A stretch of DNA of 64,000 nt from Desulfosarcina alkanivorans (GCF_009688945.1 NZ_AP021874.1:1488001-1552000); one strand, 5' to 3'; numbered from the stretch's first letter, positions 9,022 through 16,884 are shown. Numbers and translations: made by a program. The notes: a model not told the origin generated them from the letters alone.

Positions 9022-9657
9022 TTAAGGAGTGACACCGAACCGAAGCCACTTGAAATCCTTGCGGACCTGATCGGAAACCTCGCGGCCAACGCGGCCCATA
9101 AAAAGGTTTTCCGGTTTCAGGCAGATATTGGGTTCGTTGGTCTGCAGCTCGACAAATCCATGGGGGCTGAACAACCGGATGAGCAGGTTGCGATACTGCT
9201 GGGCGTTGAGGCCGGACCCATCCAGATCCCAGGTCCACGAGTAACCGACCATGTAGGCAATCATCTGCTCGATCCGCGGATGATCCAACATCAGGCGCAC
9301 CAGATCACCGGCCAGTTTGAAAGCGCGCAACCTGCGGCTCACTTCCACCGCCCTGATCTCCATCATCATGCCCGGGCCCAGTTCGGTCCACCGCTCATCG
9401 GCCGCCGGATGGCTGAACACACCGAAACCAACGATCTGATCACGGGCCCTCAATGCGACCACCACATTGGCGTCCGCTTTTCCGGCATGCTTTTCGAGGG
9501 TGTCCCGTCTGGTGTAAATGGATTTATACTGGGCGTGGGTGCCAAACTGACTGTCAAAGCGGTAGGACCGGATCTCTTCGGGGGTGCAGAAGGACCGGAG
9601 GGTAATGGTTCCGGCGGGGGTCGACCGGACAATCTCCTTTTGAATGGGATCGCTCAA
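9022..9657 (-). CDS. AcuA-like GNAT acetyltransferase
   Basis: A 211-residue protein that lines up with AcuA over most of its length. The signs are an EIRAVEVSRRLR acetyl-CoA-binding strand, the WTWDLDGSGLNAQQYR segment (AcuA has a WHWDLKGTGLN-type stretch here) and a C-terminal FMGRVGREVS motif. In Bacillus, AcuA acetylates a lysine of acetyl-CoA synthetase and switches it off. By analogy this enzyme could control AMP-forming acyl-CoA ligases; two such ligase genes lie at 19826 and 26834. The start is TTG at 9657, with GGAGAAGA upstream. It lies 83 bases downstream of a second GNAT gene on the same strand. Target assignment is inference. Confidence 0.75.
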   Translation of the reverse strand: MSDPIQKEIVRSTPAGTITLRSFCTPEEIRSYRFDSQFGTHAQYKSIYTRRDTLEKHAGKADANVVVALRARDQIVGFGVFSHPAADERWTELGPGMMMEIRAVEVSRRLRAFKLAGDLVRLMLDHPRIEQMIAYMVGYSWTWDLDGSGLNAQQYRNLLIRLFSPHGFVELQTNEPNICLKPENLFMGRVGREVSDQVRKDFKWLRFGVTP

Positions 9658-9740
9658 AGCCGTCTGTCTTCTCCAGGGTGATTGGCCGAAAAGGGCGTCT
9701 GGAACTCCGGAAGGCTTGTAAAACCATGCCCTGACGCCCG

Positions 9741-10295
9741 TTAATAATCACTCCACTCCTTGTGCAGCCGCTTGACCATAATCACCAGATCATGGCGATT
9801 GCCGTTGATATCCCTCACATAATCCTTGAGTTGGCCATACTTGAAAAAATCGAATTTCTGGACAGCGTCGATGGCGTTGTCCTCGAGGCCGGCCACCAGA
9901 TCCGCCCGGAGCATTTCCAGCCCCCGGTCCATGGCCAGTTGGATCAAGTCCAGCAGCAGCCAGGTCCCCAGCCGTTTCTGCCTGAATTCCGGCAGTACCA
10001 CGATGCGGAATCTGCCGACGTGACTGGTGGCGCCAAAACCGCGCAGGTATAGACTCCCCTGACCGACCACCTGTGCTTCGCAAAGGGCCAGAATGGAGCA
10101 GACGCTGCCTTTTTTTACGGCATCGAACCATTTGTCCATGATGGCACAGTCCATGACATCATAGTTCATGAACCATCGATCCGACTCGGGGATTCGCTGG
10201 TAGAAGGCGTCCAGCAATGGCCGGTCACCTGTCTCCAGCGGACGGATCACCGCTTCAACACATTCCTTCAGGACACATTCTTTCGGATATCTCAC
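9741..10295 (-). CDS. GNAT-family N-acetyltransferase
   Basis: A 184-residue single GNAT domain: RIVVLPEFRQKRLGTWLL gives the acetyl-CoA pyrophosphate loop (Q/RxxGxG/A type, here RQKRLGT) near residue 115, followed by the DLVAGLEDNAIDAVQKFDF helix-strand typical of the fold. The GTG start at 10295 is supported by a perfect AAGGAGG seven bases upstream. It is divergent from the catabolic cluster that starts at 10709 and is probably co-transcribed with the AcuA-like gene downstream. Substrate unknown: protein lysine or a small molecule. Confidence 0.85.
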   Translation of the reverse strand: MRYPKECVLKECVEAVIRPLETGDRPLLDAFYQRIPESDRWFMNYDVMDCAIMDKWFDAVKKGSVCSILALCEAQVVGQGSLYLRGFGATSHVGRFRIVVLPEFRQKRLGTWLLLDLIQLAMDRGLEMLRADLVAGLEDNAIDAVQKFDFFKYGQLKDYVRDINGNRHDLVIMVKRLHKEWSDY

Positions 10296-10708
10296 GGTTT
10301 CGACCTCCTTCGCCGTTGGCGTCAGCCGGCTCTGGACAGGTATTTATTTACCGGTCCGGAACGGCAGTGTCAAGATTGCCATGCAGATCTCAAGTTGCCC
10401 GGGCGGCCCGCCGGCCATTCGTAAAAACGGCTGCGCCAAACAGCGCCCAGAGCCCCTGCGATCAGAGGCATCACTGGTGATGAAAGGGATATCGGCAGGC
10501 TTCTTTTTTTTTCTTGACTAACCCCATTAGTAGCTAATATATAGCTAATATGTAACCTTTTAGCAAATGAATTTCATCCATTATTTGATTTTTATTCCTT
10601 TTCACATCGGTAACCGTCAAAATCGCGAAAATGAGTCCATGAAAACCGGACCCGATAGACGTCCTGAACCTGCGACCCCGCTTCGGGGCGCCCCGAAGGG
10701 AGGAAAAC
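10296..10708. promoter_or_regulatory. divergent intergenic control region between the GNAT pair and the aromatic cluster
   Basis: A 413-base gap with no gene. The half nearest the cluster turns sharply AT-rich around 10500-10600 and contains the promoter and palindrome listed separately. A regulator for both directions would be expected to bind here. No regulator gene lies in the immediate neighbourhood, so the regulator must be encoded elsewhere. Confidence 0.5.
10514..10551 (+). promoter_or_regulatory. putative promoter with overlapping palindromic operator and direct repeat
   Basis: TTGACT (10514-10519) followed after 17 bases by an AT-rich -10 candidate (ATATAT at 10537, or TAATAT within 10535-10540). 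Between the boxes lies ATTAG-TAG-CTAAT (10526-10538), a 5+5 inverted repeat. The decamer TAGCTAATAT occurs twice in tandem (10531-10540 and 10542-10551). The geometry fits repression by a TetR- or MarR-like regulator of the downstream genes. The nearest gene starts at 10709, leaving a leader of roughly 150 bases. Confidence 0.5.
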
Positions 10709-11842
10709 ATGAGTGACCTGAGTTGGCTGCCGCGAGAATCCGGAATCAAGAACCACCACCTGTGGGAAGAAGAACATTTTTCCAGCGACGCCCCCGGAAT
10801 CGTTTTTGAAAAACGCCCCATACTGGACCCGTCGGGGGCACCCGTCGACGGGTTGTTCTCGGCCTGGATCATCCTGAACAACCCCGGGCAGTACAACTCT
10901 TACACCACGGAGATGGTCAAGGGGGTGATTGCCGGGTTTCATCGGGCGTCGGCCGACAGTTCGGTGGTGGCCGCGGTTTTTACGGCCATGGGCGACAAGG
11001 CATTCTGCACGGGCGGCAACACCAAGGAATACGCCGAGTACTACGCCGGTCGCCCCAACGAATACGGCCTCTACATGGACCTGTTCAACGCCATGGTCGA
11101 TGCCATCCTGGGATGTAAGAAACCCACGATCTGCCGGGTCAACGGCATGCGCGTCGCCGGCGGCCAGGAGATCGGCATGGCCTGTGACATCACCCTGTCC
11201 AGTGACCTGGCCATCTTCGGCCAGGCCGGCCCCAAGCACGGCAGCGCACCGGACGGGGGCAGCACCGATTTCCTGCCCTGGATGCTGCCCCTGGAACTGG
11301 CCATGTGGAACTGCGTATCCTGCGAGATGTGGAGTGCCTACAAGATGAAACGACTCGGCCTGATTTCCAAATGCGTGCCGGTAATCAAGGACCCTGACGG
11401 CTGGGTCCGCAACCCGGCCATCGAGACGGACCGCTATGTGGCCGATGGCGAAATCGTCTACGGTGAATACAAAACCGGTGATGCGGCCAAAAAAGCCAGG
11501 GGGTATGTCAAATCGGCCGCCACCGATTTTGAACTGCTGGACAAGGAGGTCGACAAGATTCTGTGGACCTACACCAACCTCTTTCCCGGCTGCCTGATCA
11601 AAAGCGTTGAAGGCGTGCGCATGAAGAAAAAATTCTTCTGGGATCAGGCCAAGGTCGTCAACCGCCACTGGCTGGCGGCCAACATGAACAGCGAAGCCTA
11701 CCTGGGATTTAACGCCTTCAATACCAAAAAAATCACCGGCCGGGACACCATCGATTTCATCGAGTACCGCCGCCGCCAGGCCGCCGGCGATGCGTTTGAC
11801 CTGGAATTCATGGCCGCCGTGCTGGGCAGGCCCAGTGCTTAG
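10709..11842 (+). CDS. bamA: 6-oxocyclohex-1-ene-1-carbonyl-CoA hydrolase (ring-opening enzyme)
   Basis: A 377-residue crotonase-fold enzyme that adds two waters to 6-oxocyclohex-1-ene-1-carbonyl-CoA and opens the ring to 3-hydroxypimelyl-CoA, a marker step of anaerobic benzoyl-CoA degradation. Family-specific stretches are KAFCTGGNTKEYAEYYAG (about residues 96-113), VAGGQEIGMACDITLSSD and FGQAGPKHGSAPDGGSTDF. Length is that of BamA/Oah. A GGGAGG site precedes the ATG. It is first in a plus-strand cluster that also encodes the preceding two enzymes (Dch and Had) and likely the next two (SDR, thiolase). Confidence 0.95.
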   Translation: MSDLSWLPRESGIKNHHLWEEEHFSSDAPGIVFEKRPILDPSGAPVDGLFSAWIILNNPGQYNSYTTEMVKGVIAGFHRASADSSVVAAVFTAMGDKAFCTGGNTKEYAEYYAGRPNEYGLYMDLFNAMVDAILGCKKPTICRVNGMRVAGGQEIGMACDITLSSDLAIFGQAGPKHGSAPDGGSTDFLPWMLPLELAMWNCVSCEMWSAYKMKRLGLISKCVPVIKDPDGWVRNPAIETDRYVADGEIVYGEYKTGDAAKKARGYVKSAATDFELLDKEVDKILWTYTNLFPGCLIKSVEGVRMKKKFFWDQAKVVNRHWLAANMNSEAYLGFNAFNTKKITGRDTIDFIEYRRRQAAGDAFDLEFMAAVLGRPSA

Positions 11843-11898
11843 CTGTTGTAACCTGTCGGTGGTCTACAAACAGCGTCAATAGGCATCTTTATTGCCGA

Positions 11899-12020
11899 CA
11901 AGGGTTCAAGGGGCCCGGGGTTCAAGGGTTCGAGTGAAAGGAAGTCAAGCATCAGTTTCAGGATCAAGGAATCTTGGCAACCGATACAACACTCACCCCC
12001 TTGAATCCTCGAATCCTGTC
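11899..12020 (+). repeat. degenerate heptamer-type intergenic run (A)
   Basis: Part of a 216-base spacer. It contains AGGGTTCAAGGGG...GGGTTCAAGGGTTCGAG (11901-11934) and then the complementary-strand style TTGAATCCTCGAATCCTG (12001-12018), each with a period of about seven or eight bases. No ORF or promoter is evident. It is the same kind of sequence as the runs at 12870, 23141, 24502 and 26693. Confidence 0.55.
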
Positions 12021-12058
12021 ATACAAAACCAGACGTTTCAATCGAAGGAGGCACTCAC

Positions 12059-12808
12059 ATGCTGCTCGAGGGTAAAAATGCCATCGTCACCGGCGGATCA
12101 CAGGGTATCGGCACCGCCGCCAGCCTGGAACTGGCCAAAGAGGGCGCCAACGTCTGCCTCACCTACCGCCGCCATGCGGACGAGGCCCAAGACGTGGTCC
12201 AACAGATCGAACGCATGGGCCGCAAGGCCATCTGCATGGCCTGCGACATCGCCGTCTTCACCGAAGTTGAATCCGTGGTCCAGGCGACCCTGGAGGCCTT
12301 CGGCCGCGTGGACATCCTGGTGAACAACGCCGGCATGAATTGGGACGGCGTATGCTGGAAGATGTCCGAGGAGCAGTGGGACCGGGTGATGGATGTCAAC
12401 CTGAAAGGCTACTTCAACTTCACCCGGCACACAGCCCCCCTGTTCAAGGGCCAGAAGTACGGAAAAATTGTCAATGTCACGTCCATCAACGGCATGCGGG
12501 GCAAGTTCGGGCAGACCAACTACTCTGCTTCCAAGGCAGGCATCATCGGTTACACCAAGGCCGTGGCCAAGGAACTGGGCGCATTCGGCGTCAACGTCAA
12601 TGCCGTGGCGCCGGGCCTGATCGAAACCGCCATGCTGAAAGAATCCGAGGCCCGGGACAAGATCATCGACCTGGCCATGGCCGAAATCGTTCTTAAACGC
12701 GTGGGCCAGCCCGAGGACCTGGCATCCGTCATCGCCTTTCTGGCCTCTGACAAGGCCCGTCACATCACCGGGGAAGTCATCAAAGTGGACGGCGGGCAGT
12801 ACATATAG
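12059..12808 (+). CDS. short-chain dehydrogenase/reductase, probable 3-hydroxyacyl-CoA dehydrogenase
   Basis: A 249-residue classical SDR of the FabG branch. It has the NAD(P) motif VTGGSQGIGTAAS (residues ~10-22), NNAG near 86, catalytic Ser in VTSINGM (~140), YSASKAG with Tyr/Lys (~153/157) and the C-terminal substrate lid. Between the ring-opening hydrolase and a thiolase, the expected job is oxidation of 3-hydroxypimelyl-CoA to 3-oxopimelyl-CoA. A role as FabG in lipid synthesis cannot be ruled out from sequence alone. GGAGG sits upstream of the ATG. Confidence 0.85.
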   Translation: MLLEGKNAIVTGGSQGIGTAASLELAKEGANVCLTYRRHADEAQDVVQQIERMGRKAICMACDIAVFTEVESVVQATLEAFGRVDILVNNAGMNWDGVCWKMSEEQWDRVMDVNLKGYFNFTRHTAPLFKGQKYGKIVNVTSINGMRGKFGQTNYSASKAGIIGYTKAVAKELGAFGVNVNAVAPGLIETAMLKESEARDKIIDLAMAEIVLKRVGQPEDLASVIAFLASDKARHITGEVIKVDGGQYI

Positions 12809-12869
12809 GTAGATAGGCAGTAGGAGGTGAGGCTGAAGTGAATACATTTCTTATCCATTATGATCTCTA

Positions 12870-12939
12870 CCTACAGCCTACAGTCTAAAGCCTAAAACCT
12901 ACAGCCTAAAACCTACAGTCAATAGTCTACAGCCTGAAC
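12870..12939 (+). repeat. ten exact-length heptamers in tandem (B)
   Basis: Ten consecutive 7-base units without any insertion or deletion: CCTACAG, CCTACAG, TCTAAAG, CCTAAAA, CCTACAG, CCTAAAA, CCTACAG, TCAATAG, TCTACAG, CCTGAAC. Unit sequence drifts but the length never does. It fills the gap between the SDR and thiolase genes (12809-12961) and has no coding features. Confidence 0.9.
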
Positions 12940-12961
12940 ACCTATATAGAGGAATACCATC

Positions 12962-14131
12962 ATGAATGACGTCGCCATTATCGGCGCAGGACAAAGCACT
13001 TTCGTCCGGTTCTATCCGGGATCGGTGCGGGAGCTCGCCTTCGAAGGGTTTTCCGATGCCCTGGGCCATGCCGGCATCACGGCTGCGGAAATCGACGCGT
13101 CCGTGGTCTGCTCGGCCCCCGAGTATGACCTGCAGCGATCGCCGGCCGGGGTTTTTGCAGAGTACCTGGGACTTAACCCGGGCCCCACCTTTTATGTGGA
13201 GACCCTGTGTTCGTCGGGAAGTACCGGACTGAAACTGGCTTACAGCCTGGTCAAATCGGGCCTGCACGACCTGGTGGCCGTGGTCGGCTTCCAGAAGATG
13301 TCCGAGATCTCCTCCGCCGAGACCCAGGAGCGCATGGGGCGGGGTGCGGACATCCAGTGGGAAAGCCCCTTCGGCACCATGATGCCCGCCTACTATGCCA
13401 TGTACGCCCGCGCTCATATGGACGCTTACGGCACCGGACCCGAAGACCTGGCCGCCATCCGCGTCAAAGCGTCCACCTATGGCCAGCTCAATGATCGTGC
13501 CGTCTACCGCAAGGCGGTGGCGGCCGACATGTTCACGGACCCGGAAAACATGATGAGCGCATCCGTGGCCTCCCCCCTGCGGGTGGGAGACTGCTGTGCC
13601 AATGCCGACGGCAGTTCCTGTATCATCGTGGCCAGCGCCGAGAAAGCGAAGGCCCTGTGTGACAAACCCGTGTGGATCAGGGGCATCGGCTCGGCATCCG
13701 CACCCGTGAACCTGGCCGGCCGGGATCTGTTTACCGGGCTGGACGTGGCCCGCCGGGCAGGCGCCCAGGCCTACCAGATGGCCGGCATCGGGCCCAAGGA
13801 TATCGACGTGGCGGAAGTTCACGACTGTTTCACCATTGCCGAGATGATGGCCTACGAAGATCTGGGCTTCGCCGGTCCGGGAGAGGGCCGCGACCTGATC
13901 GGCGGCAGGGAAACCTATCTGGAGGGAAGCATACCGGTCAACGTCGACGGCGGCCTGCTCTCCAAGGGCCATCCCATCGGCGCCACCGGCGGCAGTCAGA
14001 TCCGCACCATCGTGCTGCAGCTGCGCGGTGAAGCCGGCGACATCCAGGTCCCCGGTGCAAGCGTGGGCCTGGTGCACAACATCGGCGGTGTGGGTCTTTA
14101 CGGGAACGTGACCATCCTGGTCAATCAGTAG
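12962..14131 (+). CDS. thiolase (SCP2/lipid-transfer type), probable 3-oxopimelyl-CoA thiolase
   Basis: A 389-residue thiolase with nucleophile Cys83 in ETLCSSGSTG, EVHDCF near residue 281 and GGLLSKGHPIGATG near 325, then a VHNIGGVGLYG C-terminal loop instead of the classical CxGGG. This non-decarboxylating SCP2-type branch works with a DUF35 partner, and the next gene encodes one, as in the BbsA/BbsB pair of anaerobic toluene degradation. Inferred reaction: CoA-dependent cleavage of 3-oxopimelyl-CoA to glutaryl-CoA and acetyl-CoA. The partner and neighbours support this; substrate specificity is not visible in sequence. Confidence 0.85.
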   Translation: MNDVAIIGAGQSTFVRFYPGSVRELAFEGFSDALGHAGITAAEIDASVVCSAPEYDLQRSPAGVFAEYLGLNPGPTFYVETLCSSGSTGLKLAYSLVKSGLHDLVAVVGFQKMSEISSAETQERMGRGADIQWESPFGTMMPAYYAMYARAHMDAYGTGPEDLAAIRVKASTYGQLNDRAVYRKAVAADMFTDPENMMSASVASPLRVGDCCANADGSSCIIVASAEKAKALCDKPVWIRGIGSASAPVNLAGRDLFTGLDVARRAGAQAYQMAGIGPKDIDVAEVHDCFTIAEMMAYEDLGFAGPGEGRDLIGGRETYLEGSIPVNVDGGLLSKGHPIGATGGSQIRTIVLQLRGEAGDIQVPGASVGLVHNIGGVGLYGNVTILVNQ

Positions 14132-14160
14132 TATTGGACAAGTGCAAGAGCCTGATTTCG

Positions 14161-14285
14161 GGAGGTTTTGTAAGAGGTCCGAGATCAAGGCTTGCGAGTC
14201 CCGAGGAGCGAGGCGTACATGCAAGTACTCCGCAGTGACGAGGGATGAAGCGTAACGCAGATATCGGACTTCTTACGGAACCGTC
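14161..14285 (+). repeat. interspersed inverted-repeat element, copy 1
   Basis: About 125 bases bounded by imperfect inverted ends: the left arm at 14164-14186 (GGTTTTGTAAGAGGTCCGAG...) pairs with the right arm at 14260-14285, which ends GGAACCGTC. The right half (GATGAAGCGTAACGCAGATATCGG) recurs at 45244 and 50381 in the two other copies. It lies between the thiolase and DUF35 genes. It supplies a spurious ATG at 14245 in frame with the next gene. Confidence 0.8.
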
Positions 14286-14298
14286 AAGGATAAATATC

Positions 14299-14730
14299 AT
14301 GGGGAAAAAAGAAAAGGACGAGCGCTTCAGGAAATTCGGAACGGTGAGCTTCACCGGCACCACGCGGGTGAACGACTTCATCGACCATCTGGAACAGGGT
14401 CGGGTCACCGGCACCCGGTGTGAATCCTGCGGCAAGGCATTTTTCCCGCCCCGGGCGGACTGCTGCGACTGCCGCTCGTCGACAATGAAATGGTTCGACG
14501 TTCAGGGCACCGGCAAACTGGTTACCTACAGTACGCTGGCCTTTGGTCCCAAAGGCTTCGAAGCGGACCTGCCCTATACCATCGCCCTGGTGGATTACGG
14601 CGAGGTCAAGCTGTTCGGCAGAATGGCCGGCAACGTCACCGGAGCCGACCTGTCCATCGGCATGGCGTTGTCGGTTGAAGCCAACCCCCTTGCGGACGGT
14701 CGGCTCAATTACGTGTTTCACAAGGTTTGA
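14299..14730 (+). CDS. DUF35 zinc-ribbon/OB-fold protein, thiolase partner
   Basis: A 143-residue protein with a rubredoxin-like zinc ribbon CESCGKAFFPPRADCCDC (about residues 40-57) followed by an OB-fold (GTGKLVTYSTLAFGPKGF...). Such proteins form stable complexes with SCP2-type thiolases and help bind the acyl-CoA; BbsA is the characterised example in anaerobic toluene degradation. The frame is open from 14245, but that upstream part lies within the interspersed repeat. The ATG at 14299, preceded by AAGGATAA, gives the expected N-terminus. It surely serves the thiolase encoded just upstream. Confidence 0.85.
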   Translation: MGKKEKDERFRKFGTVSFTGTTRVNDFIDHLEQGRVTGTRCESCGKAFFPPRADCCDCRSSTMKWFDVQGTGKLVTYSTLAFGPKGFEADLPYTIALVDYGEVKLFGRMAGNVTGADLSIGMALSVEANPLADGRLNYVFHKV

Positions 14731-14795
14731 GCATGTTTCCATTCACCCTGCCCTCCCCCGGTTCTGAGGGAGAGCACTATCGTTAAGGAAAAAAG

Positions 14796-15566
14796 ATGTC
14801 GCATCTGAAATTCATCAACCACGAAATCGTCGAGGGCGTGGCCACCCTGACCTTCAACCGGCCCAAGCATAACGTGCTCAACATCGAAATGATGAATGAA
14901 CTCAACGGCCAGTTGGAGATCCTGGCCAGTGACGGATCGCTGAAATGCCTGGTGCTGGCGGCCGACGGCCCCAGCTGGTGCGCCGGCGTGGAGGTGGGCG
15001 ACCACAAACCGGAAATGGTGGAAGAGATGATCGCCACCTTCAACCGCATCTTCGAACTGGTTCATCGCATGGCGGTGCCGACGATCGCGGCGGTCCACGG
15101 CGCCTGCCTGGGCGGGGGCATGGAAGTGGCCATGGCCTGTGACATCATCGTGGCGTCGCCCGGGGCCGTGTTCGGCCAGCCCGAAATCAAACTGGGATTC
15201 TTCCCCCCCTACGCGGCCATCCGGCTGCCCCAGCTGGTGGGGCCGGCCCGGGCCGTGGAGATCTGCACCACCGGCCGTCGCTACAAGGCTGCGGAGGCCC
15301 ATCAGATGGGCCTGGTGGGCCACCTGTCCGGTGAAAGCGATTTTTCGGAAACGGTAGACGGGATGGTGGGTGAGATCAAGAGGTGCAGTCCGCTGATACT
15401 CCGGCTGAACAAGCGCGCCGTCAATGCCCATCTGGGGTTGGACTTCAGACGGGCCCTGTCCGGGGTCAGCGACCTGTTTCTCAACACCTTGATGAAAACC
15501 GAAGACACCCTCGAAGGCATCAGAAGTTTTGAGGAAAAGCGTCGGCCGGTGTGGAAAAACCGTTAA
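14796..15566 (+). CDS. dch: cyclohexa-1,5-diene-1-carbonyl-CoA hydratase
   Basis: A 256-residue enoyl-CoA hydratase-fold enzyme with both catalytic glutamates (Glu110 in GGGMEVAMACD and Glu130 in FGQPEIKLG). The oxyanion region ACLGGG is followed by GFFPPYAAIRLP, which I associate with dienoyl-CoA hydratases (Dch/BamR) rather than crotonases, whose equivalent is GTIPGAGGTQ. Reaction: hydration of cyclohexa-1,5-diene-1-carbonyl-CoA to 6-hydroxycyclohex-1-ene-1-carbonyl-CoA. It is followed directly by the gene for the next step. The neighbourhood makes this assignment strong. Confidence 0.9.
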   Translation: MSHLKFINHEIVEGVATLTFNRPKHNVLNIEMMNELNGQLEILASDGSLKCLVLAADGPSWCAGVEVGDHKPEMVEEMIATFNRIFELVHRMAVPTIAAVHGACLGGGMEVAMACDIIVASPGAVFGQPEIKLGFFPPYAAIRLPQLVGPARAVEICTTGRRYKAAEAHQMGLVGHLSGESDFSETVDGMVGEIKRCSPLILRLNKRAVNAHLGLDFRRALSGVSDLFLNTLMKTEDTLEGIRSFEEKRRPVWKNR

Positions 15567-15730
15567 TGGGCCGGCGGTGTCGGTAGAAAGGCCCTTTCGG
15601 TTGGAAGGTCCGCTCTATTTTAATTGAGGATTTGACGAATATGGATTATGTTATCGCGTTTTCCAACGCCGTATCCGTCAAGCCACCCCATGAATTCATC
15701 ATCGACCCTTAACCCATAGGAGAAATAGTG

Positions 15731-16804
15731 ATGGCGTCCATGATATCCTGGCAGATGACGGAACCCGGGAAGCCCCTGGAAAAAGTGGAGGCGCCCATCC
15801 CCGAACCCGGCCCCGGAGAAGTGCTGGTCAAGGTAGCCGGGTGCGGCGTGTGCCATACGGACCTGGGATTTTACTACAACGGTGTGAGAACCAAATCCCC
15901 TCTGCCCCTGACCCTGGGCCACGAGATCAGCGGCATTGTCACCGCCGCCGGCCCCGACGCCCGCCAGTGGGAGGGCAAAGCGGTGATCATTCCCGCGGTC
16001 ATGACCTGTGGGGACTGCGATGTCTGCAACCGTGACCTGGGCAACATCTGCAGCCGCCAGAAAATGCCCGGCAATGACATCCAGGGAGGATTCGCCAGCC
16101 ACATCGTCGTCCCGGCCGCCCAGCTGTGTCAGGTACCGGTAGACGAGGGGTACCGGCCTGTTGGAAAAGCAGATGTTTCCCTTGCCCAGCTGTCCGTTGT
16201 GGCCGACGCGCTGACCACGCCGTACCAGGCGGTCGTCGATGCCGGACTGACCGCCGACGATACGGCCATTTTCGTGGGCGTCGGCGGGGTCGGCGGCTTC
16301 GGCGCCCAGATCGCCAAGGCGTTTGGTGCCCTGGTGGTGGTCATCGATGTGGACCCGGCCAAGCTCGAGGCCCTGGCGCCATACGTAGACAAGGCCTTCA
16401 ACGCCGCGGAATGGTCCTTCAAGGATCTGCGCAAGGCGGTTTCCGCATTCGTCAAAGCGCAGGGGAAGCGTCGGACCGAATGGAAGATTTTCGAAACCTC
16501 CGGCACTGCCGCCGGCCAGAAAACCGCCTTCGGCCTCATGACCTTCGGGGGTCACCTCTCCGTGGTGGGCTTTACCATGGACACGGTGGACATCCGCCTG
16601 TCCAACCTCATGGCCTTTCACGGCACGGCACGCGGCAACTGGGGCTGCCTGACCCGGTATTACCCGCCGGTACGGGACCTGGTATTGTCGGGCAAGGTGA
16701 AGATGGCCCCGTTTGTCAAAACGTTTCCGCTGTCGGACATCAATACCGTCTTCGAGATGGTGCACCACAAGAAGATCGTTCAGCGGGCGATCATGGTGCC
16801 CTGA
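15731..16804 (+). CDS. had: 6-hydroxycyclohex-1-ene-1-carbonyl-CoA dehydrogenase
   Basis: A 357-residue zinc-dependent alcohol dehydrogenase (MDR fold). It has GCGVCHTDLGFYYNGV with catalytic-zinc Cys/His at residues ~40-42, GHEISG near 62, structural-zinc cysteines CGDCDVCNRDLGNIC (~95-110) and the NAD loop GVGGVGGFGAQIAKAF (~178). These match the Had/BamQ family, which oxidises the 6-hydroxy-monoenoyl-CoA to the 6-oxo compound, the substrate of the enzyme encoded at 10709. AGGAG lies eight bases before the ATG; an in-frame GTG three bases upstream is equally possible. Confidence 0.92.
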   Translation: MASMISWQMTEPGKPLEKVEAPIPEPGPGEVLVKVAGCGVCHTDLGFYYNGVRTKSPLPLTLGHEISGIVTAAGPDARQWEGKAVIIPAVMTCGDCDVCNRDLGNICSRQKMPGNDIQGGFASHIVVPAAQLCQVPVDEGYRPVGKADVSLAQLSVVADALTTPYQAVVDAGLTADDTAIFVGVGGVGGFGAQIAKAFGALVVVIDVDPAKLEALAPYVDKAFNAAEWSFKDLRKAVSAFVKAQGKRRTEWKIFETSGTAAGQKTAFGLMTFGGHLSVVGFTMDTVDIRLSNLMAFHGTARGNWGCLTRYYPPVRDLVLSGKVKMAPFVKTFPLSDINTVFEMVHHKKIVQRAIMVP

Positions 16805-16884
16805 CGCCGTCGTTGACAACAACCATTGCCGCAGCAGCCGGTAAAAGCCGGATGGATGCGGCGAGACCTTACAGGAAAAAAAAG

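Noticed and set aside
12899-14224. Minus-strand open frame of 441 codons opposite the thiolase
   Set aside because: The plus strand encodes a clear thiolase with its ribosome site; the reverse frame is a shadow, as are those at 17314-18807 and 25600-26394.
16126-16884. Apparent 253-residue N-terminal extension of IorA reaching into the had gene
   Set aside because: It is an out-of-frame reading of had and the spacer; IorA homology begins at the ATG at 16885.
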